This document shows positions 1-8,765 of a DNA stretch of 64,000 nt, piece after piece; within the stretch, counting starts at the first letter, position 1; each line of letters starts with the position of its first letter. The notes under the pieces were generated by a model. That model did not search any database. It had not been told where the DNA came from and saw only the letters and a program-made list of their open reading frames with translations. Source of the stretch: Nitrospira sp. (GTDB taxonomy: Bacteria > Nitrospirota > Nitrospiria > Nitrospirales > Nitrospiraceae); assembly GCA_029194725.1 (NCBI GenBank), contig JARFXQ010000002.1, forward strand, positions 289,258 through 353,257, in the 5' to 3' direction. The translations under genes and the position numbers were made by a program.

Positions 1-109
1 GTCCATCTGGCAGCCCGCGGTGCCAGACAAGCCGATCTAGCCCCAAAAATGCGGCGGCTGCGACAAGGACAATAATCGCCCCCGCCATGATATAGGTTCG
101 TCTTTTCAT
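1..109 (-). CDS. Membrane-anchored protein, N-terminal fragment
   Basis: Reading on the minus strand from an ATG at 109 gives an open frame that runs off the left edge of the window. The visible 36 residues begin MKRRTYIMAG and continue with a hydrophobic stretch rich in Ala, Val and Ile, typical of a signal anchor or signal peptide, followed by a charged segment. The start overlaps the stop codon of the upstream GAF-domain gene (TGATG arrangement), which suggests translational coupling in the same operon. Function cannot be judged from this fragment. Confidence 0.6.
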   Translation of the reverse strand, partial: MKRRTYIMAGAIIVLVAAAAFLGLDRLVWHRGLPDG

Positions 110-552
110 CAAGGATGTTCAATCCGGCGCGCTGCAGCGGTCAAGGGGACGTAGCAAAACGAATTGATGCCGTCTTCCCGCATCAACCGCACTATCTTGG
201 ACCAGAGTGACCCTTGCGACAGATCCGGCACCAGCAAAGGTCGTTGCGTTTGCCAGGCAAGCCCGGACGGTAACTCATCCACGAAGAGAACATGACCTCC
301 GGTAATGTCGACAGGGACATTGGCTTGCAGGGTATGGAGACGCATGGCGTGACGTTCGGCGTCGTACAGGGACAGGTCCACGAACTTTGCGTCGACCATG
401 CGGGGCAGCAACATCGCGACGCCCCGATGGAGGGCGGTCAAATCGCCTTGAGCAGAAATTGATTCCGCAATATCAAGCATCGTTTCGAAGCGAGACTGGT
501 ATCGGGATTCGGGATGTGGCGACTCGTCAGCCATCAGCACACAAGAGCACAA
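109..552 (-). CDS. GAF-domain protein, apparently truncated
   Basis: The 147-residue product starts with a short polar leader and then a GAF-like domain (about residues 20-140). It matches the GAF sensor half of FhlA/NorR-type regulators: a DIAESISAQGDL-like entry helix, a PLLVPDLSQGS segment, and NSFCYVPLTAAARRI near the end. In the family the RRI segment is followed by another beta strand and helix; here the frame stops four residues later. No kinase, AAA+ or DNA-binding part follows. It is either a stand-alone minimal sensor domain or the remnant of a longer regulator. It lies at the 3' end of the signalling block and overlaps the next gene by one base. Ligand is unknown. Confidence 0.6.
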   Translation of the reverse strand: MCSCVLMADESPHPESRYQSRFETMLDIAESISAQGDLTALHRGVAMLLPRMVDAKFVDLSLYDAERHAMRLHTLQANVPVDITGGHVLFVDELPSGLAWQTQRPLLVPDLSQGSLWSKIVRLMREDGINSFCYVPLTAAARRIEHP

Positions 553-820
553 TAGACAACGGCTTTACCTCAGACTGGGCCTGCAGTCACCACCATAACA
601 ATCTTACTGGGATCAATGCATTGGCAAAATGCGATCTGACGGGGGGATCGTCATGCCCGCGCCTGCCTCGACGCCTGCGGCGTGGATGCGCGCATCCAAC
701 GTTCCGGATTTCTCTGGATTCCCGCTTGGAACATGTGGGTCGGTGAGACTCGTTGGAATCAAAGCCAAGTCCTCTTGGGCGTTGTTTGGATGGGACAAAT
801 CCGCGATGGGATGGACCGAC

Positions 821-2509
821 TCACACGACGGGACAGATGTTCTTCAACACCTTCTGCATGGTCTGGTAAAGGTGCTCGACCGCCGCTTCCTTCGTCAGCA
901 GCGTGGCGGCGCCTGCCTTCGCCATCGCGTCACGATTCTCATGGTCGGCGTTGACCGATAGACCGATCACCGCGATGTTGGGATAGCGGGCCTTGATCTC
1001 GCGCGTCGCCTCGATGCCGTTCATCGTCGGCATGTTGATGTCCATCACCACGATGGCGGGCAGGAGCTTCTCGACCAACCGCACGGCGTCCCTGCCATCC
1101 ACCGCCTCTCCCACGACCTGCACATCCTCATACCCCTCCAACATCGCACGGAGGCCCTGCCGCATCATGGCGTGGTCGTCCACCAACAATAAACGAATTC
1201 GCGAGGCAGGGGGCTGCAAGGTTGAGGAAAGATTCTTCTTCGCCCCCTCAGCCTGAACCGTGCCTCCAACCCCGCCGGTCCCGGCCAGCGGCAAGCGCAG
1301 CATCCCCCTGGTCCCCTTGTTCGGCGCCGATTCGATCTCGAACGAGCCGCCGATCGCGCTCATTCGTTCACGAATGCTGAAGAGACCGAATTTTGACGAC
1401 AGGCCTCCGGTAGCAGACTCCTCAGCAGTCGCGGCACAGTCAAAGCCGACGCCCTCGTCAGACACCTGCACCAACAGCTGACTCCTCTCATGTCGCATCG
1501 TGACGGTTGCTTTGCCGGTGCCGGCATGCTTCCAGGCATTCATCAAGAGTTCGCGGGCCGACTGAAACAGCAAGGCGATCTGATCTTCCGGCAAGTTGAG
1601 GGTCTGGTCTTCCGGAACCTCCACGGTGACGGCCAGATCGTGCTTTTTCATATATTCGCCCAGCCATGTGAGTCCTGCGGAGAGGCCATGCTCCCGCAAC
1701 ACCGATGGGCTCAACTCGGCCACGAGCGCGCGCGTGTATTGCAACGCCTCTGCAAAGATCTCTTCCGTTTCGTGAATCATCATTTCCACAGGAGGCTGAC
1801 CCATGACCAACCGTTTGGCGCCGCCGAGTTTCAACTTGCCGAGCACCAGCGTTTGCTGTAAGTGGTCGTGCATTTCCGTGGCGATCCGCCTGCGCTCGCG
1901 TTGCTCGGCAAGATTCAATTCCAGCGCCATGGCCCGCAACCGCTGCTGAGACTCCACCAGTTTCTGAGTCCGCTCAGCGACTCGCTGTTCCAGCCGCTCG
2001 TTCCACTGTTGCAGGCGTTGCTCACTTTCGCGGACTCGGCGCTCCGCCTCCGTGCGCTCCCTCAGCAGCCGGGTGAGCTCGCGGCGCTGCCGATCGATCG
2101 CGAGGAAGACGTTGACTTTGCTCTTGAGCACGTCCGGCTCTATAGGCTTGTAGAGAAAATCCACCGCCCCCGCCTCGTACCCCCGAAAGCGGTATCGCTC
2201 CTCGCGCGATCCGGCCGTGACGAAAATGATGGGGACCTGTTTGGCCCGCTCCACGCCCCGCATCAACTCCGCCAGCTCGAAGCCGTCCATCTCGGGCATC
2301 TGCACATCGATGAGCGCCAAGGCCACGTCGTGCAGCAACAGCAGTTCCAGAGCCTCGGCTCCAGACTTGGCGCAGAGTAGTTTCATGTCATCGCGGCGCA
2401 GCAATTCACAAAGCGCCGTCAGGTTGACCTGATGATCGTCCACGAGCAGCACCTTGGGATAGCCTGACGACGCGTCGGTCCTGCCCTCGATCACATCCGG
2501 TTTCGTCAT
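821..2509 (-). CDS. Receiver - NarX-type histidine kinase - receiver hybrid
   Basis: The 562-residue protein has an N-terminal receiver domain (about 18-135, phospho-acceptor Asp68 in the ALIDVQMPEMDG segment). A coiled coil follows (about 140-200), then a HisKA_3 dimerisation domain with the phospho-acceptor His in ATEMHDHLQQ (about residue 214), an HATPase domain (about 300-410, DEGVGFD motif) and a C-terminal NarL-type receiver (about 440-555, VVMDINMPTMNG). No transmembrane segment and no helix-turn-helix are visible, so input and output are phosphotransfer to or from other proteins. The start overlaps the end of the CheR-type gene by four bases (ATGA), which supports an operon. The partner DNA-binding regulator is not obvious nearby. 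Confidence 0.88.
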   Translation of the reverse strand: MTKPDVIEGRTDASSGYPKVLLVDDHQVNLTALCELLRRDDMKLLCAKSGAEALELLLLHDVALALIDVQMPEMDGFELAELMRGVERAKQVPIIFVTAGSREERYRFRGYEAGAVDFLYKPIEPDVLKSKVNVFLAIDRQRRELTRLLRERTEAERRVRESEQRLQQWNERLEQRVAERTQKLVESQQRLRAMALELNLAEQRERRRIATEMHDHLQQTLVLGKLKLGGAKRLVMGQPPVEMMIHETEEIFAEALQYTRALVAELSPSVLREHGLSAGLTWLGEYMKKHDLAVTVEVPEDQTLNLPEDQIALLFQSARELLMNAWKHAGTGKATVTMRHERSQLLVQVSDEGVGFDCAATAEESATGGLSSKFGLFSIRERMSAIGGSFEIESAPNKGTRGMLRLPLAGTGGVGGTVQAEGAKKNLSSTLQPPASRIRLLLVDDHAMMRQGLRAMLEGYEDVQVVGEAVDGRDAVRLVEKLLPAIVVMDINMPTMNGIEATREIKARYPNIAVIGLSVNADHENRDAMAKAGAATLLTKEAAVEHLYQTMQKVLKNICPVV

Positions 2510-3465
2510 AGGTCTTCTCGCTTGCGATAGATGCGTTCCGTCGGTACGAACCGCCCAAAGGCCTCGGCATGGCCGGTGAAGCGTAACATCTCCTTGTCTC
2601 CTAGGCCCAAAAAGCCTTTCCGCACAAGCGTCTCTGCGAAGAGCCGGACGGCCCGATCCTGGAGCGACCGATTGAAATAGATCAGCACGTTGCGACAGGA
2701 AATCAAGTGTGCCTCGACAAACACTGCATCGGAGACGAGATTGTGCTCGGCAAAGACCGTCCGCCTGCGCAGAGCCTGATCGAAGACGGCCACCCGGGAC
2801 TGCGCATGGTAATACTTGGACAGCGGCTCCTTCGCCCCCGACCGCCTGTGATTCGTCGTGAACAACGCCACACGATCCAGCTCATAGATTCCGGCCTCGG
2901 CTATCTTGAGTGCGCCTCGGTCGATGTCCGTGGCGTAGAATATCGTTCGGTCCTCCAAGCCTTCCTCGCGAAACAGGATGGCGAGCGAATAGAGTTCTTC
3001 TCCCGTCCCACATCCTGCTACCCACACTTTGAGCGACGGATAAGTCCTCAGATGCGGCACGACTTCATGGCGCAGCGCGCGAAAATACCCAGGATCTCGG
3101 AACATTTCACTGACCTGCACCGTCAGAAAGCCGAGAAGCTCCGGCAGCACATTCCGCTCGTGCAGCAAGCCTTGCAGCTGGGAATAGCTCCGGCATCCGA
3201 AATGCTCGCGCGCCTGTGCCAGGCGGCGGGTCAGCGACGGCCTGGAGTAGCCACGAAAATCATATTCACAGACTCGGTACAGCGCATCGAGTAACAGCTC
3301 GATCTCGAGCATCTCGGGGCTCTGAGGAGAAGTTGCGGCTAAGGCTGAGGCCGATTTCTGCAGTTTCCTCGCTCTGCCTGACGGGGTCAAGAACCATCGG
3401 TCTGCAAGACCGGACGGCCGCTCTCGCGCACATGGGTCCTGACCAGCTTTACTCTCGACCATCAC
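2506..3465 (-). CDS. CheR-type protein-glutamate methyltransferase
   Basis: The 319-residue protein matches CheR. It has an N-terminal helical domain (about 50-120), then a SAM-binding fold with VWVAGCGTGEELYSLAIL (motif I), FYATDIDRGAL and SCRNVLIYF (motif IV region). CheR enzymes methylate glutamates of chemoreceptors using S-adenosylmethionine. No chemoreceptor, CheB or CheW is encoded here, and the neighbours are hybrid kinases, so it may act in a non-chemotaxis signalling pathway, as in other CheR-kinase clusters. The first about 45 residues are low in similarity, so the true start may be internal. It lies 10 bp after the large hybrid kinase and overlaps the next gene by four bases. Confidence 0.88.
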   Translation of the reverse strand: MMVESKAGQDPCARERPSGLADRWFLTPSGRARKLQKSASALAATSPQSPEMLEIELLLDALYRVCEYDFRGYSRPSLTRRLAQAREHFGCRSYSQLQGLLHERNVLPELLGFLTVQVSEMFRDPGYFRALRHEVVPHLRTYPSLKVWVAGCGTGEELYSLAILFREEGLEDRTIFYATDIDRGALKIAEAGIYELDRVALFTTNHRRSGAKEPLSKYYHAQSRVAVFDQALRRRTVFAEHNLVSDAVFVEAHLISCRNVLIYFNRSLQDRAVRLFAETLVRKGFLGLGDKEMLRFTGHAEAFGRFVPTERIYRKREDL

Positions 3466-3475
3466 CTCAACCTCC

Positions 3476-6400
3476 CTATTTCGGCATCCAAATCCGCACC
3501 AGCGACAGCAGCGCGTCCCTGTCCACCGGCTTGGCCGTGTAATCGTTGGCTCCGGCGGTCAACGCCTGCTGACGATCAGCCTTCATCGCCTTGGCGGTGA
3601 GCGCGATGATGGGCAAATTGCGCCATTCGGAGCGTTTGCGGATTTCACGCATGGTGGTCAAGCCGTCCAATTCCGGCATCATGATGTCCATCAACACCAG
3701 ATCGATCGGAGCGCCGTCCGGCTGGAGCGATCCTTCCAGTGCCGTCAGGGCTTCGCGGCCGTTCCGGGCTACCAGCACCGTGGCGCCACGCGGCTCCAAT
3801 AGGCTCATGAGCGCGAACAGGTTGCGCACGTCGTCTTCCACCACCAACAGCCTGGCCCCGTCGAGGGCCGCGTCTCCGCAAGGGGCTCGGGTGAGCATGG
3901 CCTGCTGCACGGGCGGCAGGTCGGCGACCACCTGGTGCAGGAAGAGCGTCACCTCATCCAACAGCCGTTCGGACGACTTAGCGCTCTTGATGATGATGGA
4001 TCTGGCGTAGCGACGGAGGCGCTGCTCTTCGTCCGGCGAGAGATTGCGCGCCGTATAGATGATGACCGGCGGACCTGAATACCGCTCCTCATGGCTCAAC
4101 GTTTCCAACAGGGCGTAGCCGCTCTCATTCGGCAGACCCACATCGAGCACCATGCAATCGAACCTCGTCGAGCGAAGCCGATCGAGGCAGTCTGCGGCGG
4201 TCCCTACGCCGACGGCTTCCACGTCACGTGAGGTCAACAGCGCCGTGATGGCTTCCCGCTGCGTCGGATCGCTTTCCACGATCAGCACCCGTCGCCGCTG
4301 CGTCAGGTACTGTTCCATCCGTTGGAAGGCGTCGATCAAATGTTTGCGCTTCACCGGCTTGAGAATGTAGCTTACCGCCCCGAGCGAGAGGGCTATCTGC
4401 GCGTCATCGTGGTCCGACATGATGTGGACCGGGATATGTCTGGTGCGTGAATCAATCTTCAACCGATCGAGTACAGACAGGCCGGAAGTGTCGGGCAAAC
4501 CGATGTCGAGCAGAATCACGCTCGGCAAGAACCGCGGTGCCAAGACCAGCGCCTCGCCGGCGGTCGCCGCGACTATCACTTGGAAGCCCTGCTCGTGGGC
4601 GAGGTCGGACAAGATTCGGGCGAGGGATTCATCGTCTTCGACGATCAAGACGACACGTCGGTTGCCCGACAACCGTTCGCGATCGTCGAGAATTCGAGCA
4701 GGGCCAAATTCAGACTTCCTTCCCGAGTTAGGATCAGGAACTGTTGGCGCAAACTGTCCTTCGGTTCTTCCAGACACAGAGGTCCCGACATGCTCCGAAA
4801 CCGCCTTGTATCGTTCGGGCAGCAGCAGGGTGAACGTGCTGCCCTGCCCCGGTGCGCTGGTCAATCTCATTTCTCCGCCCAACAGTCGCGTGAACTTGCG
4901 TGCGATGGACAGTCCAAGGCCGGTGCCGCCGTACTTCCGGTTCGTCGTGCCGTCGGCCTGGCGGAACGGCTCAAAAACAGCTTGGTGCTGGTCGTCCGTG
5001 ATGCCGATACCTGTGTCGCGGACCGCGAATGCGATCCGACCGTCGGACGCGCGGCCGATCTCCAACCGGACTTCGCCCTGTTCGGTGAATTTGATCGCGT
5101 TTGAGAGCAAATTATTGAGCACCTGCTCCAGCCGTTGCTGATCGGTCTCGATCGTCTCCGGCATCCCGTCTGCGAGCCGGACGCGTAGGCTCAAGGCTTT
5201 GTCCTCGGCCACCGGCTGAAACATGGCCGTCACCTGTTGCGCCAAGACAGCCAGGGATATCGGATGGGGCTGTACCTCCATGCAACCGGCTTCCACTTTC
5301 GCCAGATCCAGCACTTCATTGATCAGCGTCAAGAGATTTCGGCCGGCCGATTCGATGTTCCTGGCATAAGCCACCTGTTCAGGCGTCAGGTTGCCTTCGG
5401 CGTTGTCGCCAAGCTGTCGAGCAAAAATCAGCGACGCGTTCAACGGCGTGCGGAGCTCGTGGGACATGTTCGCGAGGAACTCGGATTTGTACCGACCGGC
5501 CTGCTCCAATTCGCGCGCTTGGGCTTCCATGTCGCTCTTGGCGCGGGTCAGCTCATCGTTCTGCGCCTCCAGCCTGACGGTCTGCTCTTCCAACCTGGCG
5601 TGAGAGTCCTCGAGACTGGCGCTTCGCTCGGTCAGTTCCTCGTTCGTCCTGCGGAGTTCTTCGCTCTGCGCCTGAAGTTCCTCCGCCTGGCGTTGGGTCT
5701 CCTCCAGTAATGCTAGGATGTGAACACGAGCCTGCGCCGAGCGAATCACCACCGCGATCGACTCGGACACTCGGGTGACGAATTCCCTGTCCGACTCCTC
5801 CACCGGATGAAAGAATCCAAGTTCCAGCACCGCTTTGATCGAGCGCTCCACGGCCAGCGGAGCAACGAGCAACTGTCGCGGGGCACTTCGGCCCAGCGAA
5901 CTCCCGATGGTCAGATAGCCCTCCGACACGTCTGGTACCACGATGATCTTTTGCTCAACGAGCGCCCGGCCGAGCAAGCCGTCCCCGGATTGAACCTCCA
6001 GTGGGAGACTGGCATCGGCCGGAACACCGTACGTGGCCATCCGACGAAACGCCGGGCCGTTTTCGATGAATAAGGCGCCGGCCGGGGCATCGAGATACTC
6101 GGCAATGGTGCCAAGCACTCGCGACGCGAGCTGGTCAATGTTCGGATCGCCCGCCATCCGCTCGCTCAGGAGAGTTTGGCCGGATTGTAGCCACTCCTGC
6201 TTGCGAAGGGTGAGCTTATTGGTGATGAACTGATAACCGAGCGCCGCCAAGGCCCAGCTGGTCGCCACCCCGAAGGTGCGATTCTCCACCGCAATGAATG
6301 GATCGATACCGGGTGGACTCAGGAAATAGCCGACGAGTATCAGCAGCGTCGTTGCCGTGGCAGTGTAGGCCGGTACGAGTGGATGCCAGGTCAAATATGA

Positions 6401-6538
6401 GAAGACCAGAGGCAGGATATAAAAGACCCAGACGGCGATCCCAAGCTCGGTCAAGAGGCCGCTGATGAATACGGCGCTGCTCGACAGAAGGATGGCGCTA
6501 TAGACCAGCGGCGTAGGTGTGCGTTCAAAACGGGTCAT
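3476..6538 (-). CDS. Membrane hybrid histidine kinase with GAF and three receivers
   Basis: The 1,020-residue protein begins with about four hydrophobic helices (residues 10-105), an integral-membrane input module without a large periplasmic loop. A GAF domain follows (about 130-270), then a long coiled coil (275-350), a HisKA domain with MSHELRTPLN (His360) and an HATPase domain (about 460-580, DTGIGI and GGTGLGLS boxes). Three consecutive receiver domains make up the C-terminus; the last contains VLMDIMMPELDG. Architecture is that of phosphorelay hybrid kinases. It sits between a stand-alone receiver upstream and CheR downstream in the same direction. The signal is unknown. Confidence 0.92.
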   Translation of the reverse strand: MTRFERTPTPLVYSAILLSSSAVFISGLLTELGIAVWVFYILPLVFSYLTWHPLVPAYTATATTLLILVGYFLSPPGIDPFIAVENRTFGVATSWALAALGYQFITNKLTLRKQEWLQSGQTLLSERMAGDPNIDQLASRVLGTIAEYLDAPAGALFIENGPAFRRMATYGVPADASLPLEVQSGDGLLGRALVEQKIIVVPDVSEGYLTIGSSLGRSAPRQLLVAPLAVERSIKAVLELGFFHPVEESDREFVTRVSESIAVVIRSAQARVHILALLEETQRQAEELQAQSEELRRTNEELTERSASLEDSHARLEEQTVRLEAQNDELTRAKSDMEAQARELEQAGRYKSEFLANMSHELRTPLNASLIFARQLGDNAEGNLTPEQVAYARNIESAGRNLLTLINEVLDLAKVEAGCMEVQPHPISLAVLAQQVTAMFQPVAEDKALSLRVRLADGMPETIETDQQRLEQVLNNLLSNAIKFTEQGEVRLEIGRASDGRIAFAVRDTGIGITDDQHQAVFEPFRQADGTTNRKYGGTGLGLSIARKFTRLLGGEMRLTSAPGQGSTFTLLLPERYKAVSEHVGTSVSGRTEGQFAPTVPDPNSGRKSEFGPARILDDRERLSGNRRVVLIVEDDESLARILSDLAHEQGFQVIVAATAGEALVLAPRFLPSVILLDIGLPDTSGLSVLDRLKIDSRTRHIPVHIMSDHDDAQIALSLGAVSYILKPVKRKHLIDAFQRMEQYLTQRRRVLIVESDPTQREAITALLTSRDVEAVGVGTAADCLDRLRSTRFDCMVLDVGLPNESGYALLETLSHEERYSGPPVIIYTARNLSPDEEQRLRRYARSIIIKSAKSSERLLDEVTLFLHQVVADLPPVQQAMLTRAPCGDAALDGARLLVVEDDVRNLFALMSLLEPRGATVLVARNGREALTALEGSLQPDGAPIDLVLMDIMMPELDGLTTMREIRKRSEWRNLPIIALTAKAMKADRQQALTAGANDYTAKPVDRDALLSLVRIWMPK

Positions 6539-6630
6539 GTCGGATTCGCGTTATCGAAGCGGAAAGACCGGCCTCTCACCTCGTTGCCTCAGATGCGGGG
6601 GGCGTTGAGTCTATAATAAAATCTGCGTCT

Positions 6631-7182
6631 TCAATCCCTAGGGAATGCCCTAGCCCAACTCAACGGATCGGTTTGAGGGAGGTGGAGGAGACATTTGCGC
6701 GCAGCGCTGCCTCTTTCGCTATCTGAGGGGCAATGCGCGGGCGAACCGGCATCGACGCTTCTGTCGACAGCCTGATAAATCGCTTGAGACAGGTGTTGAT
6801 ACGCGGTTCCCTTTTCGAGCAATAGGCAAGCACCGGCATCCAAGAGGGCTTCTCGATTTCCATTTTCGACGTAAAACGAGAGGCCTATGACCGGCAGGTG
6901 AGGATGTTTCCGTATGATGGAACCTGTCGCTTCGATCCCGTTCATTCCCGGCATGTGAAGGTCCATCACAACGACATCGGGCTTCAGCAGGTCTGTCAGC
7001 CTCACCGCTTCTTCCCCATCCGTCGCCTCACCCACCAATTCAATGTCGAGATGACGGCTAAGACACTTACGCAACGCTTGCCGGACGAGGAAGTGGTCAT
7101 CCACCAGTAACACCCGAATACATTTCATCTTCGGTCGGTCGGCTCCACCGGCTGTGACTCGATCGATAAGTGTCTTGTCCAT
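6631..7182 (-). CDS. Stand-alone NarL-type response regulator receiver
   Basis: The 183-residue protein has a receiver domain (about 20-145) with the acidic pair in LLVDDH and the phospho-acceptor Asp74 in VVVMDLHMPGMNG. It resembles the receivers of NarL/FixJ regulators, but the C-terminal LuxR-type helix-turn-helix is absent. The last about 35 residues are Cys/Ser/Arg-rich and look non-homologous. It may be a single-domain phospho-acceptor for the hybrid kinase that follows 92 bp downstream, or a regulator that lost its DNA-binding part. It is the first gene of the minus-strand signalling operon. Confidence 0.8.
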   Translation of the reverse strand: MDKTLIDRVTAGGADRPKMKCIRVLLVDDHFLVRQALRKCLSRHLDIELVGEATDGEEAVRLTDLLKPDVVVMDLHMPGMNGIEATGSIIRKHPHLPVIGLSFYVENGNREALLDAGACLLLEKGTAYQHLSQAIYQAVDRSVDAGSPAHCPSDSERGSAARKCLLHLPQTDPLSWARAFPRD

Positions 7183-7498
7183 GTGATCTCTCCCTGCATA
7201 TTGTGCCTTTCACCCTAGGAGAAAGAGGAATCCTTATGAACTAGTAAACAGCCCAGTTTGCCTGTTACGCCAACCTGAAACGAGGAATAAGTCGGGGTAC
7301 CGTCGTGTTGCGAATATTCTTGAATCGCAAGGGAGCACAACCTCAAATTCTATCGACCGTACAGGCTTCTTTATGCGGAGGCTGCATTGTGCTATCTTCC
7401 CGTTCACGAAATCTGTGTTCATGACGGCGGCCTCTATTCTCCACCGGAATGGAAGGCCCACCGCACCATAGGCAATCAGAGCTGGGAGGGAAACGCTC
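7183..7498. other. Divergent intergenic region
   Basis: About 316 bp separate the minus-strand receiver gene from the plus-strand SUMF1-fold gene. It should hold both promoters. A GGGAGGG ribosome-binding site precedes the plus-strand start. I see no convincing -24/-12 element and no repeats. Confidence 0.5.
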
Positions 7499-8737
7499 AT
7501 GAGGCAGACCCTTGGGGTGCTGGGTTTTCTCATATGCTTGACCGTGACCGCGGTCTCCATGGCGGCGCCGGAATCCGAGACAGGCCAGCAAGACTTTGCC
7601 AAAGGGGAGGCGCTACTGAAGAACAAGCAGTATGCGGAAGCGCGCGCGGCGCTGGAAGCCGGCATCGCGAAGAACTCCTCGAATGTGCAGGCTCATTTTA
7701 GTTTGGCTGAGGCCTGCCGAGAGTTAGCAGCCTGGGCCTGCGCGGAAGAACATTACGAAACCGCGTTGCATCTGGATGCGAAATCCAGGACCGCCGGGAT
7801 GAGAGACCTGCGGTTACGCAGGATGGAGGTGTGGCGTTCGCTGGAGGAAGTGACGGCATGGCGGTTGCTGGACGAAGCCAAAGATTTGATTGCCGGTGGG
7901 CATGGTGACCCTGACCAAATAAAGAAGGCGGAGGAGGCCCTGGACGGCGCCAATGAGCTAGGGCTCAACCAAGAGCAACAGGCGGTCTATCAGCAGTTAC
8001 AAGCGAAACTCCCTGGGCGGCATTCGCCCACCGTGATGGATAGTCTAAAACCGGCTGAGACGCCGCTGGCGCTGGTGCCGGCAGGGGAATTCACAATGGG
8101 AAGCACCATGGCAGACGATGAAAAGCCGGTGCATCGCGTCTACCTGGACGCCTTCTACATGGACAAATACCACGTGACCGTGGGCCAATATGCCAAGTAC
8201 CTGGAGGCGACGGACAAGGAGGCGCCGCCGGAGTGGGATATCATGAACCAACCTCACCATCAGAAACGCCCCGTCGTCAATGTCAGTTGGTATGACGCCG
8301 TCACGTACTGCAAATGGGCCGGCAAACGCCTACCCACCGAGGCGGAGTGGGAAAAGGCGGCACGAGGGACGGATGGCCGCCTCTATCCATGGGGCAACGA
8401 GGCCCCCACGAGGCTCCACGCGAATTTCGGCAAGAAGAAATGGGCGAATCATATGGCCTTGGTTCCGGTGGGGATGTTCGAACTGGGCAAGAGCCCCTAC
8501 GGCATCTATGACATGGCCGGCAATGCCTGGGAATGGGTCAACGACTGGTATGACCATGACTATTATAAGAAGAGCCCGGCGAAGAATCCTCAAGGACCGA
8601 AGACGGGGAAATCAAAAGTCGTGCGGGGTGGTAACTGGCTCTATGTTCAGGAGTTTCTTCGTTCTTCCTTCCGTTACAATGCTGAACCATCCGGACGGCA
8701 GTTCGGCTACGGGTTCCGTTGCGCGAAGACGCCATAG
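7499..8737 (+). CDS. Exported TPR plus SUMF1 (FGE-fold) protein
   Basis: The 412-residue product has a signal peptide (residues 1-22, cleavage near SMAAPES), two tetratricopeptide-like repeats (about 30-110), a helical linker, and a formylglycine-generating-enzyme/SUMF1-type domain (about 185-410). Family hallmarks are PAGEFTMGS, RLPTEAEWEKAARG, YPWGNE, GNAWEWVNDWYD, VVRGGNW and GYGFRCAKTP. The paired catalytic cysteines of true FGE that follow the RGGSW box are absent, so sulfatase activation is unlikely. Such proteins are better seen as C-type-lectin-fold binding or scaffold proteins in the periplasm. It is the first of four SUMF1-fold genes between 7.5 and 21.3 kb. Confidence 0.88.
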   Translation: MRQTLGVLGFLICLTVTAVSMAAPESETGQQDFAKGEALLKNKQYAEARAALEAGIAKNSSNVQAHFSLAEACRELAAWACAEEHYETALHLDAKSRTAGMRDLRLRRMEVWRSLEEVTAWRLLDEAKDLIAGGHGDPDQIKKAEEALDGANELGLNQEQQAVYQQLQAKLPGRHSPTVMDSLKPAETPLALVPAGEFTMGSTMADDEKPVHRVYLDAFYMDKYHVTVGQYAKYLEATDKEAPPEWDIMNQPHHQKRPVVNVSWYDAVTYCKWAGKRLPTEAEWEKAARGTDGRLYPWGNEAPTRLHANFGKKKWANHMALVPVGMFELGKSPYGIYDMAGNAWEWVNDWYDHDYYKKSPAKNPQGPKTGKSKVVRGGNWLYVQEFLRSSFRYNAEPSGRQFGYGFRCAKTP

Positions 8738-8765
8738 CTGTTAATTGGTCGGCCGCCGAAGGGTA

